From: Mesostigma viride
Taxonomy: Eukaryota > Streptophyta > Mesostigmatophyceae > Mesostigmatales > Mesostigmataceae
NCBI GenBank assembly: GCA_009746045.1
Contig: RPFO01000022.1
Span: 2,095,790-2,159,789 of the forward strand
DNA length: 64,000 bases
Reading direction: 5' to 3'
The notes beneath the pieces are model-generated. The model was not told where the DNA came from and did not search any database. It was given only the letters and a program-made list of their open reading frames with translations. This document shows, in pieces, positions 23,636 through 39,575 of the stretch; positions within the stretch are counted from its first letter, which is position 1, and the number at the start of each line of letters is the position of its first letter. Position numbers and translations under genes: made by a program.

Positions 23636-23754
23636 CTGTGGGTGGGACAAGCAATGACGAGCGGCGCAATTAGTTATCATTACAATCGCAAATCAAACTT
23701 GGGAATATGCAAACATCATAATTTAACCGACCATATTCACTCAGATTAACTTAC
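23636..23754 (-). other. Spliceosomal intron, 119 nt
   Basis: On the minus strand it runs from GTAAGT (23754-23749, preceded by AAGG) to CCCACAG (ending 23636), with TAACTAAT near 23670 as a possible branch region. The reading frame is kept across it (phase 1). It shows the gene is an ordinary spliced eukaryotic gene. Confidence 0.85.
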
Positions 23755-26137
23755 CCTTTGACAGATGACTAGCCGTTGCTCTTGATCGAACGTGCCCGCC
23801 AGGCGAAAGGAGCTTTTTGCAGTAGTCGACGGCACGCCCCAACATCCCCCCCCAGACGCCCCCGAATTCCCCTTCGAGCCTCCCTCCCCTCCCCCCCCTC
23901 CTTCCCCCTTCCCCCGATGCGCCGGTCGACCCGCCCCCCTCTCCGCCCTTCTCTCCGCCCCCCTCTCCGCCCTTTGACCCGCCCCCCTCTCCGCCCTTCG
24001 ACCCGCCCCCCTCTCCGTCCTTCGACCCCCCCCCTCTCCGCCCTTCGACCCCCCCCTCTCCGCCCTTCGACCCGCCCCCCTCTCCGTCCTTCGACCCCCC
24101 CCCTCTCCGCCCTTCGACCCGCCCCCCTCTCCGCCCTTTGACCCGCCCCCCTCTCCGCCCTTCGACCCGCCCCCCTCTCCGTCCTTCGACCCCCCCCCTC
24201 TCCGCCCTTCGACCCCCCCCCTCTCCGCCCTTCGACCCGCCCCCCTCTCCGTCCTTCGACCCCCCCCCTCTCCGCCCTTCGACCCGCCCCCCTCTCCGCC
24301 CTTCGAACCCCCCCCTCTCCGTCCTTCGACCCGCCCCCCTTATCACCACCCTCATTCCCGCCCCCTCATCATCGCCGGCACCATCATCACCAACCTCCTC
24401 CCCATCATCACCCCCATGTGACCCGACATCCTCATCATCCCCCATTGAGACGTCTTCGGCCGAGGGGGTCTCCGAGGCGGCGCGCTTCCGGCGTTTCTTT
24501 TTGGTGCCAGCGCCTGCCGTCTCCAGCGGACGCTTCTGGGCTGCACCCGCAATTTCCTTGCCCGAACGGCCGTTGGGATTGGAAATATCCTCCCCCTCAG
24601 GCCGCTTCCCAAGTACCTTCAGAAGGACCTTAAACCCATCCACCTGCTCCTTTGACCCAATGAAGATCACGGGTGGGTTGAAGAATCCCGTGAAATCGCC
24701 TAGGTACGACGACCAGGCGTCCTTCACACCATTGAAATCTCCACAATCCTTCGCCGCCTTCCAGTCCCTTTTCTCCACCCACGCACCCGTTCGACCCTTC
24801 AACAATTCCTCATCATTCCACAGCTTCGCGTGGTGTTCCAAATTCAGCAGCCATATCCCATTCTTGATATCCGGCTGGTTCACCCCCCCTTCCTCTTCAC
24901 AACAAATTCGAACCCCTCCATTGCATTAAGTACCACTTGAGCCAACCGTGTCGGCCCATCGCTTTTCTCCCACGCGAAAGTCTTCATCATGAACTCACAG
25001 GTCGTTTCCCCGTCAGACCCGTAAATTTTCTTAGAAATCCACGGGCCCTGCTGCTCGATTTCGGATGCCAGCTCCTCCGACCCAAACTTCCGCGGGGGTT
25101 CCCGCTTCTCCCCCACCTTTTTTTGGCGACCCGACTGGACGTCCTCTGCCTCGGCATGTTCGGCTTGGCCTTCCTCCGGCACAGCCCCCGTCACCACCAC
25201 AGCCCCCGCCACAGGCTGTACGGGTTGGGGCACCACAGCCTGTTCGGTTGGGGGTTCGGGCGCAATCAGGACCCACCATTTCGTTTCCTCCTTGTGGGTC
25301 GTCCAAAATCCGTCCTCTCCAGCAGTGCAAGTGGGAAGGTGGAATCGTCCCTCCCCGTTGGCCTGATAACCGCCCTTAGTCTCTTGGCAGCTACAGCGAC
25401 CGTATCGGCCACCCTCTGAAGGGCGCTGTCGGATTCCGAAGGCTGCATCGGCAACCAGCCGAGGTCGCGTGGTTCGGGGTATTTCCCCAAATCGCGGTTG
25501 TAGATCATGAAAAGCTGGACCATCACCTCGCAGAAGATCTTGGCCATGTATGTCAGGTCATACAAGCACTGAGGAGGAACGTGTTTGGCCTTCACGGTTG
25601 CCATGATAGACGGCCAGAATCGAAAGCGGGCTAGACTCCTCCACCCTTCCTGTTTGATCCCCCCCCCTTCCTCATCACCCTTCCCTCCCCGTCCAGCTTG
25701 TCCGCTGCCACGATGTCCAGAAACTCTGCAAGCTCCTTGGCCAGCTTGTCCTCAATCGGCATTCCACATCTACTGTCGTCGTTCGGAGCGACCGTTTCAT
25801 CCTTCACAGCCGAGATGAAGTCGTAGACTTGGGTTTTCTCCGATTCGGACAAACCACCCTCGTTCAATCGCCCTCCAACCCGCTCCTCACCACCCTCCTC
25901 CCCCTCCCCGTCCTTCCTTGCCTTCTCAGTGCTGCTTGAAACCCCATGAATCAAATTCCATATTTCTTTCTGGTCCTGAAGGGGCACCTCCGGCTTATCC
26001 CAGGATTCCTCCATGTGCGTCTTGAAATAGTTGTGCACTTCCAGCAGCGCCGTCCCCCTCGACTTTTTGGAAACGGCCTCGTCTTCTGCATTCAGCCCCC
26101 CTCCGATCAGGGCAACCCTCCGATGCGCCTCTCTCCC
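23755..26137 (-). CDS. Large minus-strand gene, penultimate exon (three homopolymer frame slips)
   Basis: It begins after TTTCATGCATGCAG (CAG 26140-26138) with GREAHRRVALIGGG. As read it breaks at a C9 run (25659-25667), an A4 run (25305-25308) and a C7 run (24883-24889). At each place one extra base rejoins protein-like sequence, for example SLARFRFWPSIMATVKAKHV and EETKWWVLIAPEPP. The exon length (2383 nt, equal to 1 mod 3) fits the phase of the next intron whether or not three bases are added. It contains an NLS-like KKKRRKR, an acidic block and a Gly/Arg/Glu minisatellite (23920-24345). Function unknown; probably nuclear. Confidence 0.7.
23920..24345 (-). repeat. Coding minisatellite, about 24-bp unit
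   Basis: Tandem units of the type CGCCCCCCTCTCCGCCCTTC (plus strand) lie inside the exon and encode Gly/Arg/Glu/Lys repeats such as GGRVEGRRGG and GGSKGGEG on the minus strand. C-run length varies from unit to unit, so the true frame and length are uncertain. Confidence 0.85.
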
Positions 26138-26979
26138 CTGCATGCATGAAATGTGAATCAGTGTTTGAGACAAAAAACGGTCATACAACACACGACCTGA
26201 CATTTTGTCCTTACACTTTGGAAGATCGGCCGTTCCCGAACAAAAATCACACCCTAATTTCCAGTTTCCAACGGCCGTTGGCGCAAGAAAAATCACACCC
26301 TAATTTCCAGGTTCCAACGGCCGTTGGCGCAAGAAAAATCACACCCTAATTTCCAGGTTCCAACGGCCGTTGGCGCAAGAAAAATCACACACTAATTTCC
26401 AGGTTCCAACGGCCGTTGGCGCAAGAAAAATCACACCCTAATTTCCAGGTTCCAACGGCCGTTGGCGCAAGAAAAATGTCGACCGAATTTCCAGGTTCCA
26501 ACGGCCGTTGGCGCAAGAAAAATCAACCAAATTTCCAGGTTCCAACGGCCGTTGGCGAAAGAAAAATCACACACTAATTTCCAGGTTCCAACGGCCGTTG
26601 GCGCAGAAAAATCACACCCTAATTTCCAGGTTCCAACGGCCGTTGGCGCAAGAAAAATCACACACTAATTTCCAGGTTCCAACGGCCGTTGGCGCAAGAA
26701 AAATCACACCCTAATTTCCAGGTTCCAACGGCCGTTGGCGCAAGAAAAATCACACCCTAATTTCCAGGTTCCAACGGCCGTTGGCGCAAGAAAAATGTCG
26801 ACCGAATTTCCAGGTTCCAACGGCCGTTGGCGCAAGAAAAATATCAACAAATTTCCAGGTTCCAACGGCCGTTGGCGAAAGAAAAATCACACACTAATTT
26901 CCAGGTTCCAACGGCCGTTGGCGAACAAAAATCACATCTAGTGCCTACAACGTTCCCACACCCGATCCGTTATATTTAC
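26138..26979 (-). other. Intron built from palindromic 46-bp repeats
   Basis: The donor is AAG|GTAAAT (26979) and the acceptor GCATGCAG (26138). Both flanking exons are in phase 0 (CAA AAG | GGG AGA). About 690 of 842 nt are a tandem array of the palindromic unit. Confidence 0.8.
26249..26935. repeat. Palindromic satellite array 1 (about 15 x 46 bp)
   Basis: Each unit contains the perfect 14-bp palindrome CCAACGGCCGTTGG, then GCGCAAGAAAAATCACACC and CTAATTTCCAGGTT. Units are nearly identical, with a few variants (GTCGACCGAATTT, TCAACCAAATTT). The pattern of variant units recurs at 26470-26570 and 26790-26890, so a higher-order block was itself duplicated. Confidence 0.95.
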
Positions 26980-28101
26980 CTTTTGCGTCCGCATGTCCTT
27001 CATGGGCGGGATCAGTGCTTCCCCCTCCACCTCCCAGCCCTTGAGCACGTCCAGATTGGTGTACATGAACTTGTCCGCGTCCCTCACCAACCCCCTCCAC
27101 AAATCAAACGCCTCCTCGGTTGTCTCCACGTACTTGCCCTTTTGTTTACCGGCAATCTCGCCAGCTATCGCAGTCCTCACTTGCTCGTCTGAGCCCTCAA
27201 AAATCACGGACTTCAACATCTGCGTGTAGTGGTTGCCGTCCAGCACGGCAAACTGCGCAAACACGAAAGGCTTGTCGTACGCGAGCATGTAGCCCAACGC
27301 GGTGTTCGTGAGCTCAAGTACTGCCTCACGGTCAGATGCATCTGACCACTCGGACGTATTCAAGTCCATGGTGATCAAATCCTCGGAGCACGCGGCCGCC
27401 ATATCCTTCTTGGAGTACGTCCGGAGAATGGCCCTCCCTTCCTCGGCCGTTGGCGAACGAAAGTATCCGAACCTCTGCACGGCACGGTCACTGTCCTCCC
27501 CCGTCAGTTTTTTAATTTTGTCAGAAAACCCTGGATTCTCTTCCAGCCAGGCATTGTAAGAATCGGGCTCCTGGTCTGCCAGCACCTGCCACGCAAACCG
27601 GAAGATCAGCACGGCACATTTTGCCTTCGTCAGACTTGTGCCGGCCCCCACGAACCACGGCGCGAGCCCCTTACAATTCCGCACCGTCACCGTCCGATGC
27701 CTCATTAGTTCCGGGAGTTGGCACAAGTTGCTACTAAGGACCCGTACTTGAGTCGCAATCGCGGACCCCCCCACGATGTCGACATCGTCTGGAACTAGGC
27801 GTATCTTCTGCCGCAGATGAAACGCCGCCTGTATGGTGTCAGTTAGATTCTTGTCGTGCACTTGAGAGGACGGCGCTGGCTCCCAGGAGTCCAAAATGCT
27901 GGGCTTCGCATTTCCAGCACGTGTCGTCAGCAGCCCCTTCCTCTCAAAGGTCTTCACAATCCCCGACCATAAGTCGGTGCCCGGAGCTCGTTGGCGCCAG
28001 TCCTCAAAAAATGTTGTGAGATGCCTTTCCGCCACCCCATGTTCAATCTTGTAAGCCCACCTCCTCCGCTCTTCCTCCGTTCTCTGCCTTGACGGACGCC
28101 C
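26980..28101 (-). CDS. Large minus-strand gene, internal exon (374 codons)
   Basis: 1122 nt, exactly 374 codons, phase 0 at both ends, no slip. It starts after GCATGTGATCAG (28104-28102) with GRPSRQRTEEERRRWAYK, an AT-hook-like GRP core in a basic helix. A long globular domain follows (AERHLTTFFEDWRQRAPG, LVPDDVDIVGGSAIATQVRV, LAPWFVGAGTSLTKAKC, YMLAYDKPFVFAQFAVLDG) and the exon ends KDMRTQK before GTAAAT. The composition is that of a real folded protein. I do not recognise the family. Together with the other exons the product would exceed 1,500 residues. Confidence 0.8.
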
Positions 28102-28149
28102 CTGATCACATGCAAAAAACATACAGATAGCCGGAAGGTCAGTACTATG

Positions 28150-28760
28150 TTCCAACGGCCGTCGCCGGAAAAATAACACCCTAATTTCCAGGTTCCAACG
28201 GCCGTTGGCGCATGAAAATCACACCCTAATTTACAGGTTCCAACGGCCGTTGGCGCATGAAAATCACACCCTAATTTCCAGGTTCCAACGGCCGTTGGCG
28301 ACAGAAAAATCACACCCTAATTTCCAGGTTCCAACGGCCGTTGGCGCGAGAAAAATGACACCCTAATTTCCAGGTTCCAACGGCCGTTGGCGCGAGAAAA
28401 ATGACACCCTAATTTCCAGGTTCCAACGGCCGTTGGCGCGAGAAAAATCACACCCTATTTCCAGGTTCCAACGGCCGTTGGCGCAAGAAAAATGACACCC
28501 TAATTTCCAGGTTCCAACGGCCGTTGGCGACAGAAAAATCACACCCTAATTTCCAGGTTCCAACGGCCGTTGGCGCATGAAAATCACACCCTAATTTACA
28601 GGTTCCAACGGCCGTTGGCGCATGAAAATCACACCCTAATTTACAGGTTCCAACGGCCGTTGGCGCATGAAAATCACACCCTAATTTCAAGGTTCCGACG
28701 GCCGTTGGGCAAAAAAAAATAACACCCTAATTTCCAAATTGCAACGGCCGTTGGCGCAAG
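28150..28760. repeat. Palindromic satellite array 2 (about 14 units)
   Basis: Same 46-bp family as array 1: CCAACGGCCGTTGG followed by GCGCATGAAAATCACACCC or GCGAGAAAAATGACACCC variants. The last units degrade (GACGGCCGTTGGG, 28699) before the hexamer block begins. Confidence 0.95.
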
Positions 28761-28769
28761 AAAATCAAG

Positions 28770-33297
<4,528 letters not shown>

Positions 33298-33334
33298 GGC
33301 GCAAGAAAATCCCATCTTTGTGCGTAACACCTAC

Positions 33335-33634
33335 CCGGGCAGCTGGCAGTGTCTTGTGGGTTGCTTTTCCAGTTGCTGCCGTCGCGGCATCGGAACCCGA
33401 TGACCCAGAAGCCGCCGATTTCCTCCGCTCCTTCGCCGACTTTGCTGCATGAACGCCGCGCGCCTCTTGCCCCGACGATGGTGCGGGGGGAGGGGGCATT
33501 TGCTGTGCTGCCGCTGCAGCTTCCGACGGCGCGGAAGGGCCGGCGGCCGCAGGGGGCAACACCGGTGGCGGCGGAGAGCCCGGCGGCGGGGGCGCCGGCG
33601 GAGGGGAAGGCGGGTGGTTGTGCGTACAAGCACG
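33335..33634 (-). CDS. Large minus-strand gene, proline-rich exon (100 codons)
   Basis: 300 nt between TTTGTCGTCTGCGTGTCACAG (CAG ending 33635) and the donor GTAGGT (33334), phase 0 at both ends. It encodes RACTHNHPPSPPPAPPPPGS, a Pro/Ala-rich disordered stretch, then a Lys/Ser/Ala segment ending KATHKTLPAAR. The frame was chosen because it joins the next exon without a stop; the other open frame here would not. Confidence 0.65.
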
Positions 33635-34180
33635 CTGTGACACGCAGACGACAAAGAAAAAATCCGCCGAATATGTTAGCAAGCGGTGCGGTGCAGCACA
33701 CACATCTGACAAAGCTAATAGGTCAACCCTTAAAACCGTGTCCAACTGCCCGCTATAAAAACCGGGCAATTGTCACTTTCCATGATAATGTCCACAAACC
33801 AACCTAATAGTTAGTTATGGTCCATTATAGGACACAAGCACACACATATATTCACCACCTTGGGGGTCATGTCATTGGTCATATTGCAATGTCCTATGGG
33901 TGCCAAATATAGCACCCCCTGACAGAAAGGAAGCTAGTAAAGGGCTCATGAACACCAAGGTTGCATGTGGAGGAGCAGGGACCCAGCTGCAAGCTCTAAC
34001 AATAAATGCCCACTACAAATAGCGGACAGTTTGGTTTGTGACACCTGTTAGCATTACAAAGCTCGATTCTCATCCCGTAGCAACAAAAATGTAATGTCCG
34101 CTGTAAATATCACTCAAAACGGCTAAAGGGTTAAAACGAAGTTGTAGTTGTTTTGCGGCATCAAGTTTCAAAGTACGTAC

Positions 34181-34282
34181 TGGGATACCCTTCGCCAGCC
34201 TGCTTGGCATCCAGTAGGATAAGATCTTGGAACCAGTAAGGGGGCTTCGCTTGCTGCGGCAGATGGTGCAATCCATTGTGAT
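34181..34282 (-). CDS. Candidate first coding exon of the large gene
   Basis: 102 nt (34 codons) between TTTTGCGCGCAG (CAG ending 34283) and a donor GTACGT (34180), phase 0 at both ends. In this frame it contains an ATG and reads MDCTICRSKRSPLTG, a CX2C start like those of the small genes to the right. Another frame, QQAKPPYWFQDLILLDAKQ, also looks protein-like but does not fit the phases. Confidence 0.35.
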
Positions 34283-34505
34283 CTGCGCGCAAAACATACA
34301 CAAACGAACAACCCTCATAGGTTGAGCAATCCACAAAATCATGCCATTACTGTAACAACATGGGCAAAGCATACACAAACGAACAACCATCATAGATTGA
34401 GCTAGCAATCCACAACATCATGCCATTACTGTAACAACATGGGCAAAGCATACACAAACGAACAACCATCATAGATAGAGCTAGCAATCCACAACATCAT
34501 GCCAT
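34280..34505. repeat. Tandem repeat, about 80-bp unit
   Basis: About 2.5 units of a sequence containing CATGCCATTACTGTAACAAC and CATACACAAACGAACAACC. The third unit is interrupted at its TTA by the TTAA element that starts at 34509 and resumes after 37932. Confidence 0.85.
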
Positions 34506-34508
34506 TAA

Positions 34509-37500
34509 CCCCTAAATGGTCTTGCTGCCGATTTTCCGCCAAAAAGTGACTTACAGCCGATTTGTCGGCACCTACTCGGGGGACCAGTTTGCGAGAATAC
34601 TATTGGGAATTAGGAAACGTTTAGCTGAGAAGAATGAAAGTTTATAAGTTTCTCCAGAACATGATACTAGGGTTTGCTATATTTTGACCAAGTTTAACAG
34701 GTGTTCCAGACCGTCAAAGTACAAGGGGTCAGGGTACTTTTTCACGTACAACGTGCATTCCGGAAAACGACGACCTGGCCATGGCGGCTTGCGCCCACGC
34801 ATGGCATTTACGTTTGCGTTCGAATTTTCTGGCCAAACTTAGGATATTGATTTTATACGTCCTAAAGATCATACAGGCCAATTTTTGGTTCGCGGGAATG
34901 CCATTTGATAGGTGTCGGCAGCGTTCTTGCTCGAAAAAACTGCGATCAGGCCGGACGATAGAAACGTTGACAGCAATACCTTTCCGGCGTATTTTAACCC
35001 TTCAATTGTGTCAACTGGAACCGCCAGAACGGACTGAGTATGGGCATCTTAGTAAGTATGAGAGTATCTAGCCAAATAACATTTTCTGGCCCACCCTTGG
35101 AACCAAGGATGCTTTTATATCAAATAACTTTGGGGTCATGTCATTGGTCACATATCTATGCCCCACAGCTGCTATAAATAGCACCCCCCCCAAGGGGGTA
35201 CGGTGCATATGGGGTTCAAGAGATATATAATGCAATATGGACCATTTCTCAAAATCTGCCGACCCTGGCCCTTTGAGGGGAGTTTAAGATAATCACAGGC
35301 ATGCCATAGATGCATTCACAACATGACATGCCATAGAACTGCACAGGCTAGCTAGCATACAGCCCAAAATAGCTCAGACCGTTATAACGGGTGCAGTTAT
35401 TTTGGGGTGTCTTGCTAGCACTACCGTATAGGCATTCAATTCCAACGTGGCACAAAACATCATAGATGGCCACACATGGATTCCCAAACACATTTCCAGC
35501 TTTAAAGTCACAACATCATGCTATACAACAAGTATAAAGCTTGTGCCAAGGCCCCAAACCAAGCGTATAACGGGTTCACAAGGAGCTACATTATCAATGC
35601 ATCCAACACACTGTAAAGCAATTCCAATGATTGGCAATGATAGAAAAAACAAAAGAACTAACCTGGTTATGCTTCCATGCAAGCAGGCCCTGGCCATTCA
35701 TGTTTCTTGCATGCATTATGGACGCACAAGCAGAAGGATAACTTGGGCCAGCAAACCAAGAAGCAATGCCTAGAGCTGGCCAGAAAACCACTTGTCTCGC
35801 TATGTCTGTGCAGGGAAAAGCATCCCGTTATCAAGCCCACCATGTTTAGAGACAATACCAAACGCTACTTCACTGGTTTCGTTGAAGCCTCAGCTAATAG
35901 CAATCAAATCTGGTCCAAAATCTGCGTGACATAGTGGTATTCCCCAACCATCACAAGCGAACGCGTACAAGCACTAAAGCAACAAAACGACAAGCAAAAA
36001 CCATCGATTACATGTCTACAACTAGTTTATAAACGATAGGACGACTTGGTACTGTAATGTATAAACGCTAACACGTTAATACGTACCAGGTCGAAACCGC
36101 AGATTACCTGCTGTGCGGGAGCCATCACTCCCACCTCACGGACATAGCCTCGAACCTTTCCTGGCCGTCATCGCTAATAAAACATGTCAAGAATAACGTA
36201 GCAAGTCTATCCACGCGCAAATATATGGACGTTTGCTGCCGAACAACAGGTAGCATACGCACTGTCACCGCCTGACCGCTGACAGGATCTGCCGCACCGA
36301 TTAGAACCTAGAGACATACTTGCGCACATCCAGACGCTTCACGGCCAGAGATATAACCTTTATAACACTCAAGGATAGTTACTACAAGATTTGAGTTCAA
36401 AATTCCAAGCCATGCTCTCGTACCAGTCATTTGCCTGCACCGCCATAGCCGCGGACGTCAATTATTTTCATTCACGTCGGTCCCGTTTGACCATGGTACC
36501 CCCCCAGCTTTGATTGAGTATATCTCCCTGGCCAGTTGTCCAAAGTACGGTCTGAATAGTGCCAGGCAAAGCTTACATCTAGATCTTTCGATCCCCCCAG
36601 GTTTGACCGTTGAATTATTTTTGGCGCGGCGCCTGGTTCTGCCACAAACTCAGTCCGTTAGAGTGGCGCGAGTTCAACTGGCGCCACGAAAACGGACTCA
36701 GTACAAATTAAGGGTTAAAGGATATATCGGTTTCTTTGTACTTTTTATGATACATATTAGTCGTAAACGTGCAAGGGTGGCCAGAACTCGCCGAATCCAG
36801 CGACCATGCTGCACAACTTTGGTGTGCCGAAATGCGCCATTTTGCCGCCACCGCCTGGGCCAAGGTAACGCCATCCATGCCTGGTAAAGCTTAAGCATCG
36901 TTTTCCTATCGATGTTTGACGTTTATATATACGTTCTAGCTTGTGTAGCACATTCTTTTTGCATTATTCATGCTCTTTCTTGACCCTGGCCTGGCCCCTT
37001 TCTAAAACACCCTTCTTAGATGCTTCCCTCAGTCAGTTGACCTGCCACAGGGTGATGGTGATAAGTTTTAGAGGCTGTATGGGTTTGAATACCTCCATAT
37101 ATGTTTGTTATACATTTCCCACACACATATTGCATGAGTGTGAGGCAGTTGGCTGGTCTCTGTGGCATCATCAAGCATGTAACCGGTGAGTAGAAGCTTC
37201 CCATTGTCAGCATGTGCCACCAGGTGTGCTGGCCATCACCTGGAAAGCTATAGCAGCTTAGGCCTAGTTTATCCTTGCTAGGGCAGGCTGAAATAGGCTT
37301 AAAATCACTAGTTTGTTGGTGGCTGCCTCCTAGAATGCATGCCTTGCGTAGGGTATCCGTACCACGTTACCTACGTGCATGGACAAGGTGGCACCTGCAC
37401 ATAGGTGCCATGTAAGGGCAGTGTGATGATGCAGTTATGTTTCCCCATAATTGTGGAAGGGAAATGTATTGTTTGGCATGGTTGGGGGCCATATTAGTAG

Positions 37501-37928
37501 GTATTAGTAGGTAGTATGCCCACTCCTACCCCCTTGGTTGCTTTTTACCAACGGTACCCCTATGGGCTGTACTGGGTGTAACTGCTGGTATACCCACCCA
37601 AATGATGACCCCAATGGCTCAAACTGTTCAGCAACTAATTGTTTATCATCCCTGAAGTGGTAGGTGCCTAGCTCTTACAACATAATTCAAAATGCACATT
37701 CTACCAAAAATGAAAACGCTCGTCTTGACCCCCCTGACTTTGACGGCAGTTATACATGGCCTACGATGAATATATGTGAGGTTGTGATATATCATGGCTT
37801 AGGGCAACTCATGGACATGCTTGCCCCCCAAGGACAGCCATTGGATATTGCTAGGTTGTACAGGGGCTGGTTTACAAAATAGGTGAGTTACTGCCGATTT
37901 ATCGGCAGCATTTCCGCCCATTTAGGGG
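34509..37928 (+). mobile_element. TTAA-flanked piggyBac-like element, copy 2, carrying a nested element
   Basis: It has the same ends as copy 1 (CCCCTAAATGG...CCATTTAGGGG), with TTAA at 34505-34508 and 37929-37932. Without the nested 1717-bp insert and its TTAA it is about 1.7 kb, collinear with copy 1 but more diverged. Subterminal palindromes are CCGATTTGTCGG and CCGATTTATCGG. No transposase seen. Confidence 0.88.
34998..36714 (+). mobile_element. Second TTAA-flanked element nested in copy 2
   Basis: 1717 bp, beginning CCCTTCAATTGTG and ending CAAATTAAGGG, flanked by TTAA at 34994-34997 and 36715-36718. The uninterrupted copy 1 reads GTATTTTAAAGGATATAT at the same place, which is the empty site. 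The termini are only weakly inverted (CCCTT/AAGGG). No transposase seen; a different family from its host element. Confidence 0.85.
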
Positions 37929-38129
37929 TTAATGTAATAACATGGGCAAAACATACACAAACAAATAGCCATGATAGGGCATTAAGAGAATAGCCATGAT
38001 TGGGGCAATAAGAGAATTTTTTTGTTCAATTCAATGATCACAATTTATGCACACAGTCGATGCATTCATAAATGAGGCAGGTTCTTCCGAAAATTGGCTC
38101 CGTCGTAGAGTGTCAACGGCCAACTTGCA

Positions 38130-38565
38130 AACACGCACGTTACATGATATACATCCTAGTCATTATGGTCCTATACAAACGCCAGAAGGGCCTAATACCG
38201 GTTTAATTGGATCTTTAGCTACGCATAATAAAGTAAATGAATATGTTTTCTTGTCCTTTTTATACATTACAAAAAAATCAAGTAATTAAAAGTGAAATAC
38301 CTATTTTTATACCTCCACATCAACAAGATCAATTTAAATTCGCCCCAGAATATTTATTACTTTCTTGTTACTCTAGTGTTGAAAATAATTATGTTCATGT
38401 GCGATATAAACCAGAATTTAGTAGTAAAGCAGAAGAAGTCGATTATTTGGGGATTTCTCTAACGCAAGCTTCAATAGCTACTTCATTTATTCCCTTTTTG
38501 GAACATGATGATGCAAACCGAGCATTAATGGGTTGTAATATGCAAAGACAAGCAGTTCCATGACA
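38130..38565 (+). pseudogene. rpoB: Plastid rpoB fragment inserted in the nuclear genome
   Basis: The sequence turns A/T-rich and encodes pieces of the plastid RNA polymerase beta subunit: [43 protein letters not shown] and [20 protein letters not shown], in collinear order. These are among the most conserved rpoB blocks. A frame change near 38270 and a missing part before DIHPSHYG show it is dead. It indicates a plastid-bearing organism and DNA transfer from plastid to nucleus. Confidence 0.92.
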
Positions 38566-38783
38566 CCAAGGTTGAGACTTACATGCATCGTTGCAAGGGT
38601 TGAAACAATAACGAAATTGTATGACCACAGACACATAAAATGGAAGGCTTGCTCAGTATTATTATTTACCCATCAATCAATTTTAAAGGCAAGGAAATGT
38701 TGAAATACGGACGACCGTCCCAAGTTCGCCAGCATTAACAAAAGCATTTCTGTGACAAGAACAGTGGGCGACCATTCCCATTA

Positions 38784-39575
38784 TTATCTTTTCCTCGTTT
38801 GTTTCTTCCCCTTCCCGGACTCGTATTCATAAGCGACGTCCGCCATCCCCAAACGATGCAAAATTTTGTTGGAGCTCTGCATCTTCTCCAACAGTTCTTG
38901 ATCCGATTCCTCCTTTGCACGACGCGCTTCCTCTGCCTTCGCCTTTGCGGCCTCCACATCTGCATCTATATCCGCCTTCACCACCATCCTGATCAAACGG
39001 TCCCGCTCCTCAGGCCTCGGGAGCGTCGGCAGTCGCACCGGCTCTGCGGCAAGAAGAGCCTCCAAAATATCCTTGTGCAGTCTTTGTGCTTCCACAAATC
39101 CATTATTCATCATCAAGGTGTACGCGCATTCACGCGCCACACCCTGCAAGGAATCCCCCATGGTAACGTTTAGCCCATGAGCAAACCCGTACGCGCTGTC
39201 CCCCTCTGCCGAAATCTCGAGTCCCTGCCTGTCGAGGCGCACCAGCTCAACTTTCCGTTCCCCAGTGTGCGTTGCCGTGAAGTGGAGGACCGAGCGTGTC
39301 ATTCCGGTCTTCCCCATCAACATCTGCAAACTTGCTACGTATGCGATCCCACGAGCGCACACGTCCTCCAACTTCTCGGCAAAAGGTAGATGTGTCTTGC
39401 AATACACCGCATCCAATCCCTCCAGTGGTCTATCACATCTAAGAAATCCACACCCCCCGTATGGATCCTTGGCATTTTGGTACTCGAGGTCGTGCGCTTG
39501 TAGGAACTTGTAATGTTCCGCGCACAGTCCCTCGACCCTTACGGGCTCCGTACAGATTTTGCATTTCGTTGCCAT
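38784..39575 (-). CDS. Zinc-site protein of the local paralogous family (member F)
   Basis: 264 codons. The ATG at 39575 directly follows GCGCAG, as in three neighbours. N-terminus: CKIC at residues 4-7 and LCAEH, then a second module GGCGFLRC with YCKTH. These two C..C..C..H clusters probably bind zinc (inference). The middle block (VELVRLDRQGLEIS, ECAYTLMMNNGFVEAQ) aligns by eye with the gene at 49636-50418. The C-terminus is a charged helix (EAAKAKAEEARRAKEESDQE) ending KKQTRKR, possibly nuclear. No family name recognised. Confidence 0.7.
   Translation of the reverse strand: MATKCKICTEPVRVEGLCAEHYKFLQAHDLEYQNAKDPYGGCGFLRCDRPLEGLDAVYCKTHLPFAEKLEDVCARGIAYVASLQMLMGKTGMTRSVLHFTATHTGERKVELVRLDRQGLEISAEGDSAYGFAHGLNVTMGDSLQGVARECAYTLMMNNGFVEAQRLHKDILEALLAAEPVRLPTLPRPEERDRLIRMVVKADIDADVEAAKAKAEEARRAKEESDQELLEKMQSSNKILHRLGMADVAYEYESGKGKKQTRKR

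Noticed and set aside
22740..24929. Plus-strand Pro-rich frames (TRPPLRPST repeats)
   Set aside because: Antisense of the coding minisatellite; the minus strand has the splice-compatible frame.
26249..26935. CRISPR-like array: regularly spaced palindromic repeats
   Set aside because: The spacing sequence is the same in every unit, it lies in a spliced eukaryotic intron, and there are no cas genes. It is a satellite.
26249..28760. Interstitial telomere repeat (TTAGGG in each palindromic unit)
   Set aside because: TTAGGG occurs once per 46-bp unit as part of AAATTAGGGTGTG, never in tandem.
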